Source of the DNA: CAVVDY01 sp963819645
GTDB lineage: Bacteria; Acidobacteriota; Terriglobia; Terriglobales; Acidobacteriaceae
Direction: 5' to 3'
Assembly (NCBI GenBank): GCA_963819645.1
Contig: CAWFWZ010000010.1
Location: 1 to 64,000, forward strand
DNA: 64,000 nucleotides
Positions 28,132 through 36,899 of the stretch are shown here, in pieces. The notes under the pieces were generated by a model. The model saw only the letters and a list, made by a program, of their open reading frames with translations, ran no database searches and was not told the DNA's origin. The number at the start of each line of letters is the position of its first letter. Position 1 is the first letter of the stretch. A program made the position numbers and the translations under genes.

Positions 28132-29835
28132 TTATTGATTTGCCTTGAGCATCTGCTCGGCGTGTTTGAGTGAGGTTTCGGTTAGCTTGGCGCCGCTCAT
28201 CATGCGGGCCAGCTCTTCGGTGCGTTCGCGAGCATCGAGCGCTCGCACGAAGGTCTTCGTCCGGCCCGCGGCTTCGCGCTTCTCGATGACGAAGTGCTGG
28301 TCGGCAAACGACGCAATCTGCGGCAGGTGGGTCACGCACAACACCTGCGCCGTGCGTGAGAGTTGTTTCAGCTTCTTGCCAACGGCTTCAGCAGCACGCC
28401 CGCCAATTCCGCTGTCGATTTCATCGAACACCAGTGTGCGATGCACACCTGACTTTGCTGCGCCGTTGCGACGCGACCGTCCTGCGAGACCGGCCTCGAT
28501 ACTGGTCTTCAGCGCCAGCATCACGCGTGAGAGTTCACCGCCCGATGCAATTGCTTCAACCGGGCCCATAGGTTCGCCGGGATTGGCTGAGATAAGGTAC
28601 TGCACCTGGTCGAATCCACGCGGCGTCCAGTTCGCCTCGTCGTCTGAGCCGCTGGTTTCGACCTTGAAGCGCGCCTTCATCGCAAGTTCGTTGATCTCGC
28701 TTTCGACCTGCTTCTCCAGCTTCCGAGCGGCATCGTAGCGTTGACGCGAGACGGCCCGCGCAGCTTCGAGATACTCTTCCGCGGCTCTCGTCAGCTCGCC
28801 GCGCAGGCCGCGCAGGACTTCGTCTTTGTTCTCCATCTCGTTCAGCTTGCGTTCCAGGTCTGCGTCCAGCAGGATGACTTGGTCGAGTGCCGGGCCGTAT
28901 TTGCGCTTCAGGCGATCGAGTACCGCGAGACGGTCTTCGACCTCCGCCAGGCGCTCGGGAGAAGCGTCAATGGCATTGGCGTACTCGCACAGGGTTTGCC
29001 CAATGTCCTCGACCGTGATGCGAGCCGAGTCAAGCTGAGTTAACGATTGGCGAAACTGTTCGTCGAAGCGCGAAAGCTCTTCCAACTGGCGCGCAGCACC
29101 GCGAATGAGCGCTGCCGCCGAAGCGTTGCTCTCGTACAACGAATCGTAGGCCGACATAGCCGCGCTGTAGACGCGTTCGGCATTGGCCAGCAGACGCTTC
29201 TCGGCGGCTAGCTTCTCATCTTCACCCGGCTCCAATCGCGCCGCGGCGATCTCTTTCTTCTGGAAGCTCCAGAGGTCCAGCAGACGCAGGCGGTCTTGCT
29301 CGTCGCGCTCCAGATCGGCGATGCGTTGGCCCACATCGCGCCAGCGCCCGTAAGCCTCGGCGGTCTTCTGGGCATCGACTCCGGCGAAGGTGTCCAGCAA
29401 TGTCAACCGCGACGCCTCATCGAATGCCAGCACCGCTTCGTTCTGGGCATGGATGACGGCCAGGTGCGCGGCAAGCTGTTTGAGGACGCCGACGGTAGCA
29501 GGCTGGTTGTTGACGAAAACGCGTCCTTTGCCGCCGGCGGCGATCTCACGGCGCAGGATCAACTGCGGCTCGTCAGAAGCATCCAGGCCGTTGGCGGCAA
29601 GCACCGCGTCGAGGGCCTTCGAGTCGTCATCGAAAACGGCGGAGACGACGCTCTTCTCTGCGCCGTGGCGGACGGCCTCCGCAGAGGCCTTGTCCCCCAG
29701 CAGCAGGGCGAGCGCGTCAATGAGTATGGATTTGCCGGCGCCGGTTTCGCCGGTCAACAGGTTGAGCCCGGCAGCGAACTGCACCGCGATGCTTTCGATG
29801 ACAGCGTAGTTCTCAACTCGCAGTTCCAGCAGCAC
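28132..29835 (-). CDS. recN: DNA repair protein RecN
   Basis: SMC-like ATPase for double-strand break repair. An intact 567 residues. Walker A is LNLLTGETGAGKSILIDALA at about 25-44. Next come FVNNQPATVGVLKQLAAHLA, long coiled-coil arms (about 150-360), signature AIASGGELSRVMLALK, Walker B TLVFDEIDSGIGGRAAEAVG, and LCVTHLPQIASFADQHFVIE. ATG 29835 starts the expected MLLELRVENYAVIE. It is probably SOS-regulated in other bacteria; no LexA box was recognised here. First gene of the recN-marC-hsp70 unit. Confidence 0.97.
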   Translation of the reverse strand: MLLELRVENYAVIESIAVQFAAGLNLLTGETGAGKSILIDALALLLGDKASAEAVRHGAEKSVVSAVFDDDSKALDAVLAANGLDASDEPQLILRREIAAGGKGRVFVNNQPATVGVLKQLAAHLAVIHAQNEAVLAFDEASRLTLLDTFAGVDAQKTAEAYGRWRDVGQRIADLERDEQDRLRLLDLWSFQKKEIAAARLEPGEDEKLAAEKRLLANAERVYSAAMSAYDSLYESNASAAALIRGAARQLEELSRFDEQFRQSLTQLDSARITVEDIGQTLCEYANAIDASPERLAEVEDRLAVLDRLKRKYGPALDQVILLDADLERKLNEMENKDEVLRGLRGELTRAAEEYLEAARAVSRQRYDAARKLEKQVESEINELAMKARFKVETSGSDDEANWTPRGFDQVQYLISANPGEPMGPVEAIASGGELSRVMLALKTSIEAGLAGRSRRNGAAKSGVHRTLVFDEIDSGIGGRAAEAVGKKLKQLSRTAQVLCVTHLPQIASFADQHFVIEKREAAGRTKTFVRALDARERTEELARMMSGAKLTETSLKHAEQMLKANQ

Positions 29836-29904
29836 GTGATTTTCCGCCTACGAGAGTACGCCGAGTTTAGCAGGAAAGGCAGTGCGCTTGTGGTGTGATC
29901 GGTC

Positions 29905-29963
29905 CCCAGGGCTAAAGCCCGCGGACAATTTGGGACAGCTTCCGGCACGGCTGAAGCCGTGCC
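29905..29963. repeat. Two palindromes of the GGCACGGC family
   Basis: GGGCTAAAGCCC (29909-29920) and GGCACGGCTGAAGCCGTGCC (29944-29963). The second is the exact reverse complement of the palindrome at 24271-24290. Confidence 0.6.
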
Positions 29964-30005
29964 CCTTCAAAGCAGGGAGCCAGGCGACTCGCAGCGAAGC
30001 TGCTC

Positions 30006-30680
30006 TCACTTCGCGGCGAAGATCAGGAAATAGCCTTCGGGATTGCCCTCGGTCACCAGGCTGTCTTTCTCGTCTTTCAGTTCGTAGCCGGCCTGGCTCA
30101 TCTCCTGCACCACGACCTTCTTCTGTACGCCGTGATCGGCGCCGTTGCCATTGCGATCGATGATGCCGATGCGAGCGTCAGGACGCAGTGCCGGCCGCAG
30201 GTTGCGCATCAACAGCACGGGGTTCGCCACCTCGTGATAGGTCTTCAGCAGAAGAACCGCATCGATGCTGTGGGCCGGGAGCTGCGGATCGTCCGGCTTG
30301 CTAACGATGGTCTTCACGTTGTGCAGGCTGTCCTTGGCGATGCGCTGGTCGATGTACTTGATCGCCTCAGGATTGATGTCGACCGCGTACACCGTTCCGC
30401 TGTCGGTCACCCGCTTGGCCGCCCGTACGGTGAACCATCCTGAGCCGGCGCCGATGTCGGCGACGTTCTTGCCAGGCGCGATGGCCAAGGCGTCCATGAC
30501 CTCATCGATGTGCAGCTGCTGATCGCGGCCTGGGGTCTCAAAGATGGAGAGGTCTCCGGTGTAGGGTTCGCTGGTTTTGCGCTGGTGAGTGGCCGTCTGC
30601 TGGGCGATCATGGCGCCGATGGTCAACAGCACCAGAGCGGCAAAGACTAGGCGCCGCGAAACTTGGGACAGGGCTCTCAT
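30006..30680 (-). CDS. Class I SAM-methyltransferase-like protein with signal peptide
   Basis: An intact 224 residues. Residues 1-27 look like a signal peptide or anchor (SRRLVFAALVLLTIGAMIAQ). The Rossmann core has the SAM loop NVADIGAGSGWFTVRAAKRV (about 72-91), the acidic loop AVDINPEAIKYI, and a post-motif IDAVLLLKTYHEV. It ends EGYFLIFAAK. A methyltransferase fold exported from the cytoplasm is odd because SAM is cytoplasmic; it may be anchored facing inward. The substrate is unknown. Divergent from the SLOG-like gene at 30824. Such exported methyltransferase-like proteins are known in several phyla. Confidence 0.85.
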   Translation of the reverse strand: MRALSQVSRRLVFAALVLLTIGAMIAQQTATHQRKTSEPYTGDLSIFETPGRDQQLHIDEVMDALAIAPGKNVADIGAGSGWFTVRAAKRVTDSGTVYAVDINPEAIKYIDQRIAKDSLHNVKTIVSKPDDPQLPAHSIDAVLLLKTYHEVANPVLLMRNLRPALRPDARIGIIDRNGNGADHGVQKKVVVQEMSQAGYELKDEKDSLVTEGNPEGYFLIFAAK

Positions 30681-30823
30681 GAAGGCGTTCTCGCGAAGGT
30701 CGACACTATGTTACAGCGCGATAGCTGATACCAGAACGCCACTTCCGACGCTACCGGAAGCGACCACGATACCCGCTGCTTTTGAAGTATAGTTTCCCTG
30801 ACCCTGCTTCGCGCGATATCATC

Positions 30824-31375
30824 ATGACTGCGAATCAAAGCTCCGAGATGCCTGGTCCCGTTGTTGTCTCCGCTGGCCGGCGAGTGGATGCTCCTGATGC
30901 AGCCACGCCGCGCTTCCCTTTGCAAAACGTCAAGATTGTCCGCGCCAGAGTCGAGGAGTACTTACAGCAGCAGAGGCCGTCGGCGATCGTCGCCTCCGCG
31001 GCCTGCGGCGCCGACTTGATTCTGCTGCAAGCTGCTCAGAACCTACCGCGCTATGTGCTGCTACCGTCGTCCCCGGAAGAGTTTCGCGAATCCTCTGTCA
31101 CCGACCGGCCGGGAGACTGGGGAGCGATCTATGACGAGGTTCTTCACGGCGCTCAGGTGGACGTACTACAAGTGCCTTCCGGTCAGGAAGGATACCTGGC
31201 CATCAACGATCGGCTGCTGGACAAGGCGCAGGCGGTCGCCGGTGACTTGGGAACATCGGTGGCGGCGCTGGTCATCTGGAACCAGGAGTCGCGTGGCGAC
31301 GACGATGTGACGGAACACTTTCTGCGCGAAGCCGGGGAGCGAAACTTCCCCATACGGGAGATTTCCACGCTCTAA
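30824..31375 (+). CDS. SLOG-like Rossmann-fold protein (predicted nucleotide-binding)
   Basis: An intact 183 residues from ATG 30824; a TTG further upstream has no ribosome site. VVVSAGRRVDAPDAATPRFP opens like the nucleotide loop of SLOG/LOG-type sensors, followed by SAIVASAACGADLILLQAAQ, YVLLPSSPEEF, and VAALVIWNQESRGDDD near the C-terminus. This order (S-A-G-R, A-C-G-A-D, L-P) is typical of the DprA/LOG superfamily, which binds nucleotides or their derivatives. No effector gene is fused or adjacent, so a stand-alone sensor or enzyme cannot be told apart. Family call moderate, function unknown. Confidence 0.55.
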   Translation: MTANQSSEMPGPVVVSAGRRVDAPDAATPRFPLQNVKIVRARVEEYLQQQRPSAIVASAACGADLILLQAAQNLPRYVLLPSSPEEFRESSVTDRPGDWGAIYDEVLHGAQVDVLQVPSGQEGYLAINDRLLDKAQAVAGDLGTSVAALVIWNQESRGDDDVTEHFLREAGERNFPIREISTL

Positions 31376-31532
31376 ACGGGCGCAGTCCTGAAGTGGGCCT
31401 GTGGAGCACCTGATTCTTCGCCAGGACTACCGCAAGCAACCGGATTTGCGATACTCTGACACTCACACCAGTTCTGCTAAACATGGGCGGAAATGGCATT
31501 CCGGGTGAAGGCTGTAGGTGGTTGGGGATCCT

Positions 31533-33572
31533 ATGAATTTGCGTAAATCGGTGTTCGCGATAGCAGTGAGTTTGGCGTTGTTCTTGTCGGCATGCGGCAA
31601 GGGTGGGACTCCAAATACGGTTCTTCCCCTCGAGGTCGGGAACACCTCAGTTCCGGTCGCAGTCATTAATAAAGCCTACAACTTTACGCTGACCGCTACT
31701 GGGGGAGTCGGGCCATTCACCTGGGCCATCGTTAGCGGTACGCTGCCCAGCGGCATCAGCATGAATTCCGCCGGTGTAATCAGCGGCACCACAACCGCGA
31801 CCGGTGATTCGAAGTTCACGGTGCAGGTTACGGACTCGCAGAAGCCAGTCGCAGCGATTGCGAGCTCAAGTCTGACGCTTACGGCGAATCCTGCGCTCAG
31901 CATCACGACGACAAGCCTGAAGGCAGTTGCGATCAATGTGCCGTATCAGTTCGCGATACAAGCCACCGGTGGCGCATCGCCTTACACCTGGAAACTTCTT
32001 TCGGGCACCCTCCCCACCGGCCTCAATTTCGACACGGGTTTTGGTGTGATTTATGGCACGGCAACCACGCAGGGCACCTTCCCCCTCACCATACAAGTCA
32101 CGGATGCCGAGAACCCGGCGGTGACGGCGCAACAGGATTTCACCTTGGTGGTGGGCGGTCCCGACGCACGCTTGAGCGGCAATTACACCTTCCTGTTCCG
32201 CGGATTCCTGAACGGCAAGTTGCAGTTGCAGGCAGGCAGCTTTGTGGCTGACGGCGCCGGCAAAATCACCAGCGGTGTGACCGATATCGTGAATGCCGAC
32301 AATGTGAATAGTAGCGTCGCGGTAACCGGAACCTACACCATGGACGACAGTAACAACGGCCACGGCACCATGACGCTCATGTTTGGCCCGGGAGGCGCTA
32401 TCGGTTCGGGAACCTATCAGCTAACGAATTCGCTTGCCGGGTACTGGTCATTCCTGCAGAACGGCGACGGCCAAACTACCCAGTACGGGTCGGGAACCCT
32501 GCAGTCGCAGAATCCGGTTCCCACCGATCTGACCAACTCCAAGGGGCAGTGGGTCTTCGGTGGCTATGGCGCCGATTCTTCCAACAACCGTTATGCGGCC
32601 GGAGGCACATTTAACCTGGCTGCGACGACCGGGGCGAACGGCACCATCGGAAGCGGATTGACCGACAGCAATGACTTCGGCTCGGTGGTCATGAACACCG
32701 CGTTCACCGGCACCATGTCATTGGCAAGCGCAACCACAGGACGCGGTACCTTCACCTTCGGATCCGCCAACTTCGCCTGGTACTACATCGACGACTCGGA
32801 CTTCGTTGCCATCGAAACCGACAAAGTCTCCAGTTCCTCGCCGCTTATCTTGTTTAACCTGCTGAAGGTAACCACCTTCATCCCGGTCGATAACACCATC
32901 CTGAACGGCAATGGGATCACCGAACTTACCTCGGCAAGTTCGGCTGGTGTTCCTGATGACTCGTTGGGCGATTACTCGCTCGACGGCAAAGGAAATTTCT
33001 TTGCCACCATCGACGACAACACCGGTGGCACCCTTACCCAAACTAAGCCTCAGGGAACGTACACCGTAACCAGCACCGGACGTACGACTCTCAGCGGCGC
33101 TCCCAATTCGCCGATCTTCTATATCGGCAACACCGACCAGGGCTTCTGGCTGGGCACGGACGCCAACGTCACCTATGGCGTGATGGAACAGCAGCGGCCT
33201 CCGCAACAGTCCAATGCGTCGTTCGTGAACGTAAACGTCGGCGGAACCATTCTTGGACCGGCTGTGCCCACGCAAACCGTCGAAGTGGATATCTTCACCG
33301 CAGATGGCATGGGCCATGTGACCGCCGGCACCTACGACACCAGCGGTCCTAACGGACCCATGATGGGGCTGTCGTTCACCGGAACCTACAATGTTGACGT
33401 GGCTTCCTGTCAGAATTCTGGAATCAGCTTCAACACCTGCGGACGGTTCCCGCTGATGGATGCCAATAACAATCAGGTCGGCATCGGGTACATCCAGGCA
33501 TCGCTGTCGCCGCAGCGGATCATCATCATGACCACCAGCCCGCAGCCGGTGATCAACGCATTGCAACAGTAA
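31533..33572 (+). CDS. Lipoprotein with two putative-Ig (He_PIG-like) domains
   Basis: An intact 679 residues from ATG 31533. Signal peptide with lipobox LFLSACG. Two tandem He_PIG-like domains lie at about 30-115 and 116-210, each with the pattern Y-F-T/Q...G...PFTWAIVSGTLPSGISMNSA / SPYTWKLLSGTLPTGLNFDT and a closing VQVTDSQ or VQVTDAE. The remaining 470 residues are Gly/Thr/Asn-rich beta repeats with GNYTFLFRGFLNGKLQ, GTYTMDDSNNGHGTM, GRGTFTFGSANF and GTYNVDVASC. Such proteins are common surface lipoproteins in Acidobacteriota and may be adhesins or scaffolds. A terminator-like hairpin follows. Confidence 0.8.
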   Translation: MNLRKSVFAIAVSLALFLSACGKGGTPNTVLPLEVGNTSVPVAVINKAYNFTLTATGGVGPFTWAIVSGTLPSGISMNSAGVISGTTTATGDSKFTVQVTDSQKPVAAIASSSLTLTANPALSITTTSLKAVAINVPYQFAIQATGGASPYTWKLLSGTLPTGLNFDTGFGVIYGTATTQGTFPLTIQVTDAENPAVTAQQDFTLVVGGPDARLSGNYTFLFRGFLNGKLQLQAGSFVADGAGKITSGVTDIVNADNVNSSVAVTGTYTMDDSNNGHGTMTLMFGPGGAIGSGTYQLTNSLAGYWSFLQNGDGQTTQYGSGTLQSQNPVPTDLTNSKGQWVFGGYGADSSNNRYAAGGTFNLAATTGANGTIGSGLTDSNDFGSVVMNTAFTGTMSLASATTGRGTFTFGSANFAWYYIDDSDFVAIETDKVSSSSPLILFNLLKVTTFIPVDNTILNGNGITELTSASSAGVPDDSLGDYSLDGKGNFFATIDDNTGGTLTQTKPQGTYTVTSTGRTTLSGAPNSPIFYIGNTDQGFWLGTDANVTYGVMEQQRPPQQSNASFVNVNVGGTILGPAVPTQTVEVDIFTADGMGHVTAGTYDTSGPNGPMMGLSFTGTYNVDVASCQNSGISFNTCGRFPLMDANNNQVGIGYIQASLSPQRIIIMTTSPQPVINALQQ

Positions 33573-33590
33573 GAAGCACATCGCAGCTGG

Positions 33591-33629
33591 AGGCTGAGTT
33601 CCCATCGTGGGGACTCGGCCTTCGAGTTT
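33591..33629 (+). terminator. Possible terminator after the Ig-like lipoprotein gene
   Basis: AGGCTGAGTTCCC (33591-33603) pairs with GGGGACTCGGCCTT (33609-33622) with G-U pairs; only a weak T-rich run (GAGTTTC) follows. Confidence 0.4.
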
Positions 33630-33633
33630 CGGA

Positions 33634-33660
33634 GTATCAGGGCCCGTCTTTAGACGGGCC
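33634..33660. repeat. GTATCAGGG-flanked palindrome
   Basis: GTATCAGGG runs into GGCCCGTCTTTAGACGGGCC, the same boundary as the cassette at 24264 with a different palindrome. Confidence 0.6.
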
Positions 33661-33679
33661 GTACCTTCTCCTTATTGTT

Positions 33680-33722
33680 TGTCATCACGAGTCCGCCGTG
33701 GCGGGCGAGGGATCTGCTCTTG
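33680..33722 (+). repeat. GTCATCACGA / GAGGGATCTG hairpin repeat
   Basis: GTCATCACGA, stem CCGC-CGTG-GCGG, GAGGGATCTGCTCTT. The flanks match 1684-1728 and the stem differs. Confidence 0.6.
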
Positions 33723-33744
33723 GTCGCCTTTGGCTCTTGGCCTT

Positions 33745-33810
33745 GGCTGATAGCTGATGGCTGACGCCTGACGGCTGACAGACTCTCTTCTCTGACAACT
33801 GACAACTGTC
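33745..33810 (-). repeat. TCAG heptad repeat (CTGA strand)
   Basis: About seven degenerate units such as GCTGATAG, GCTGACGC and CTGACAAC. The stretch 33573-34042 carries five repeat types and no gene. Confidence 0.5.
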
Positions 33811-33877
33811 CTTGGGCGGAAGCCCCCGGCATTCATGCAGGGGAAAATAGTGTCGCGCCGGACGGCGCTTTAGCGCT

Positions 33878-34013
33878 GGGTGCCCCATGTTCACGTCCAT
33901 CTTCTTGGACGTTAACGTGGGTGATACACCTATCGAGCAGGCCGCCACTCTTCTGATCAAAGAATGATCCCCCAGGTTAGCCCAAGTGATGGGCGAACCT
34001 GGAGCACCCGCAC
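33878..34013. repeat. Two long-stem GGGTGCC hairpin repeats facing each other
   Basis: On the plus strand at 33878-33922: GGGTGCCCCATG flank, stem ACGTCCA (33893-33899) / TGGACGT (33906-33912), flank GTGGG. On the minus strand at about 33968-34013: GGGTGCTCC flank, stem with CCAGGTT and GCCCA pairing with TGGGC and AACCTGG around a TCACT loop. Both are longer-stem versions of the family at 2238. Confidence 0.6.
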
Positions 34014-34042
34014 CCAACTTCACCCCCACCGAAACGACCGAG

Positions 34043-34912
34043 CTAGACGTTGCATTTGCGGCGGAAGGCGCCAGCTGCTGCCAGAAGCCCGCTGCCGAGC
34101 ATCACTAGGGTGCCCGGTTCCGGGGTTAGCACATCAGTGCCGTCATAGAAGATACCGAGTTCCGCCGGAGTGCTCCTTACGAAGGTGAGGGCACCGTCGG
34201 TCAGGTCGACGGTGTACATGTTTGACCCCGAAAAAGCGTACAGGTTGCCGTCCCCCGCCAACAGGGCCTGCACCTGCAGGCCATCGCTCCCCAGCAGCGT
34301 GGCCGCTCCTGTGCTTGTGTTGATCTGGTAGAAATTACTGTTGTTCGAGGCGTAAAGCTGACCATTCGGCGCGAAGTTCATACTAAATTGACCGCCCACG
34401 AAGATGCCCGTGTGCCCGATCGCAGTCGCCACCGCGTTGTTCGGGTTGATCGAGTAAAGAAGCCCGGAAGGATCGCCGGACTCGTCCAGGTAGTACAGCG
34501 TACCTCCGCCGATCGGCGCCGTAAGAGTGCCGCTACCGTCTTGGGAGCCGGTGCCGCTAATATTGCCTATCTTCGTCAATCCCGCATTCCCCGTGTTCAC
34601 CGAATAAAAGCCAGTGTTCGGGGCGAATTGGCTGTCATTGGCATACAAAACTCCGGAGTTGTAGCCCATACCGAACAGCGATGCGGTAGGGAGGGTGTTC
34701 CCGATCAGCGTGTAACTGCCCGTCAGCGTGTCGTATTCGACAAAGTCACCAGTGCTTGTCGCTACGTAGGCCTCGGTAGCCATGAGTGGAAGGGCAGCGA
34801 GGCAGACCAATGCCAGCAATATCATCAGGCACTTCATCAGGCCGGAGGCGGATGGTGGGAGCAAGCCGGCGACGTACCGGGCTGCGCGACAGTTGGACGG
34901 CAGGATACCCAT
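34043..34912 (-). CDS. PEP-CTERM sorting-signal protein
   Basis: 289 residues, exported. The C-terminus shows the tripartite exosortase signal: PEP motif in LTPEPGTLVMLG, hydrophobic LGSGLLAAAGAF, basic RRK. The body has repeated short motifs (YVATSTGDFVEYDTLTGSYT, LYSINPNNAVATAIG, FYQINTSTGAATLLG, MYTVDLTDGALTFV) suggesting a beta-propeller of DUF4394-like type. ATG 34912 has GGAAGGG 11 bases upstream but gives a long n-region; ATG 34838 (MKCLMILLALVCLAALPLMA) gives a classic signal peptide without a ribosome site. Likely anchored in or beyond the outer membrane, possibly with exopolysaccharide. The exosortase is not in this window. Confidence 0.85.
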   Translation of the reverse strand: MGILPSNCRAARYVAGLLPPSASGLMKCLMILLALVCLAALPLMATEAYVATSTGDFVEYDTLTGSYTLIGNTLPTASLFGMGYNSGVLYANDSQFAPNTGFYSVNTGNAGLTKIGNISGTGSQDGSGTLTAPIGGGTLYYLDESGDPSGLLYSINPNNAVATAIGHTGIFVGGQFSMNFAPNGQLYASNNSNFYQINTSTGAATLLGSDGLQVQALLAGDGNLYAFSGSNMYTVDLTDGALTFVRSTPAELGIFYDGTDVLTPEPGTLVMLGSGLLAAAGAFRRKCNV

Positions 34913-35038
34913 GTTAATTTTCCCTTCCAAGGTTCGGATTTGGCCAAGAATGCTCGAGGAAGCGGTTTCCCGGCAGACTGGATTCGCCTATACTAGGAAC
35001 TCTCCTTCGCAGACGGTAGAGGCAGGATGTGACATAAC

Positions 35039-36838
35039 TTGGCAATACCTGACAAGAGCGGGAGGCGAAGCGGTGATCATGACCTTAAGTTAGAGTCATG
35101 GAAAGAGATAGCCGCTTTTTTTGAACGTGACCTGCGCACGGTCATCCGCTGGGAAAAAGAGTTGGGTCTCCCGGTTCATCGTCACCCCGGAAAATCTAAA
35201 GGACGGGTTTACGCTCATACCAGCGAGCTGCGTTCGTGGGCCGACCAGCCCCGGCGGGCTGGCGTGGCCCAAGCGGCGACCGCTTCGTCGGATGAAGCCG
35301 CGTCCCAGGCTCTGCCCGGCGCCGTAGCAAATCCAACTGCTGCGGCAGTGCTCCCAACCCCCGAGGACTCTGACCTAGCGATCGCCTCCCCGCCGCCGGT
35401 TGCCCGTTCTTCCTCGTCTCGTCGCCTTTTTGTGGTGATAGCCAGCGGACTGCTCGCCGTAATCCTGCTGACAGGCTTGGCCTTCCGGCACTACCGCTCG
35501 TCCACGATTTCGTCGGTGGCGGTGCTGCCCTTCGATAGCCTGGGATCCGAATCTGATCCGGCGTTTAGCGAAGGTCTTACGGATGAGGTCGCGGCCGCGA
35601 TCTCAAGCCTTGGCGGGATACGCGTGCCGGGGCGTCGTTCGGCTTACATGTTTCAGGGCTCGCACGGCGATTTGCAAAACATCGGCTCGCGCCTGAACGT
35701 AGAGGCCGTGGTCGAGGGAAGCGTGCAGCGTTCGGGCGATCGAATGCATGTTGCGGTGCAACTCAACCGCACCAGTGACGGTTTCACCATATGGTCGCGC
35801 ACTTTCGATGGCGACTCCCGAGACACAATTGGTATGGAGTCGGAAATCGCGTCGGCGGTCGCCCAAAACCTGTCACCGGGCGGAAAAGCGACCTTGGCTG
35901 CGTTGCCGCCAGCTGACCCGGAAGCGCATGCGTTGTACCTTCAGGGACGCTACCTGTGGAACCAGCGGAATTTGGCAGCAGAGCAGAAGAGCGTGGAATT
36001 TATGCGGCGAGCGATCGCCAAGGATCCGAATTACGCGCTTGCCTGGTCGGGCCTGGCCGACTCGCTGATGACCATCGGCAATCTCGATGCCGGGCAGCCA
36101 TCGGCTTACATTCCCGAGGCTCAGGATGCGGCCAAGAAAGCGTTGGAACTCGACCCCAACCTGGCCGACGCGCATGCTGTACTGGGCCGGATCGCCGCCC
36201 ACTACAATTACGACTGGCCCACCGCAGAAAACGAATATAAAAAGGCGATCGGCCTGAATCCCAATTACGCTACCGCCCACCAGTACTACGCTCTCGGCCT
36301 GATGGCACACGGACGCTTTGCCGAAGCGCAGCAGCAACTCGATGTGGCCCGTCAACTCGACCCATTGGCCCTGGTTGTAGGAGTGGACGTCGCATTGTTG
36401 CGCAAGTTCCAACGCGACTTTGCAGGGGTGATCAGCGAATCGCAGCGCGTTCTCCAACTGGACCCCAACTACCACGTTGCGAATAGCATGCTGGCGACCG
36501 GCTATTATCTCAGTCATCGGTGGGATGACTGGCGCGCACTGGATGCGAAAGATTCTCAGACTTATTTGGTGGCCCGGGCACTAGTCAATGGTCAACCTGC
36601 GGAAGCCAAACGCGCGCTGCTGACAGATGTGCAACTAGCCGAAAAGGGCGAGATCACGCCCGAAGTGGTGGTGCTGGAAGCAGCACGGGCAGGCGACCAC
36701 TCGTTAGCGATGGAGTGGCTCCAGCGCTCGTACCTGAACCACGACTACTGGCTGCTATTTCTGAACGTCGATCCGGAGATGGACCCTATCCGTTCCGAGC
36801 CCCAGTTCCAGGCCATGATGCACCACCTCGGGGTTTAA
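35039..36838 (+). CDS. HTH - membrane segment - TPR regulator (CadC/TolB-like)
   Basis: About 599 residues. The N-terminal MerR-like helix-turn-helix reads LESWKEIAAFFERDLRTVIR, WEKELGLPVHRHPG. One membrane helix (RLFVVIASGLLAVILLTGLA) is at about 128-147. Then comes a TolB-N/adenylate-cyclase-associated region (VAVLPFDSLGSESDPAFSEG, LTDEVAAAISSLGGIRVPGR), followed by TPRs from about 280 (AIAKDPNYALAWSGLADSLM; ALELDPNLADAHAVLGRIAA; AIGLNPNYATAHQYYALGLM). TTG 35039 is the in-frame start. ATG 35079 has a better ribosome site (GGGAGG) but is one base out of frame with LESWKEI, so a small indel here is likely. Probably a membrane-embedded transcription factor. Common in Acidobacteriota. Confidence 0.82.
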   Translation: MAIPDKSGRRSGDHDLKLESWKEIAAFFERDLRTVIRWEKELGLPVHRHPGKSKGRVYAHTSELRSWADQPRRAGVAQAATASSDEAASQALPGAVANPTAAAVLPTPEDSDLAIASPPPVARSSSSRRLFVVIASGLLAVILLTGLAFRHYRSSTISSVAVLPFDSLGSESDPAFSEGLTDEVAAAISSLGGIRVPGRRSAYMFQGSHGDLQNIGSRLNVEAVVEGSVQRSGDRMHVAVQLNRTSDGFTIWSRTFDGDSRDTIGMESEIASAVAQNLSPGGKATLAALPPADPEAHALYLQGRYLWNQRNLAAEQKSVEFMRRAIAKDPNYALAWSGLADSLMTIGNLDAGQPSAYIPEAQDAAKKALELDPNLADAHAVLGRIAAHYNYDWPTAENEYKKAIGLNPNYATAHQYYALGLMAHGRFAEAQQQLDVARQLDPLALVVGVDVALLRKFQRDFAGVISESQRVLQLDPNYHVANSMLATGYYLSHRWDDWRALDAKDSQTYLVARALVNGQPAEAKRALLTDVQLAEKGEITPEVVVLEAARAGDHSLAMEWLQRSYLNHDYWLLFLNVDPEMDPIRSEPQFQAMMHHLGV

Positions 36839-36899
36839 TAGGTTCAACAGCCGCTTCTCTAGGGGCTGGCCCGAGCCGCGCTCACGAGGGTGCCACAAA

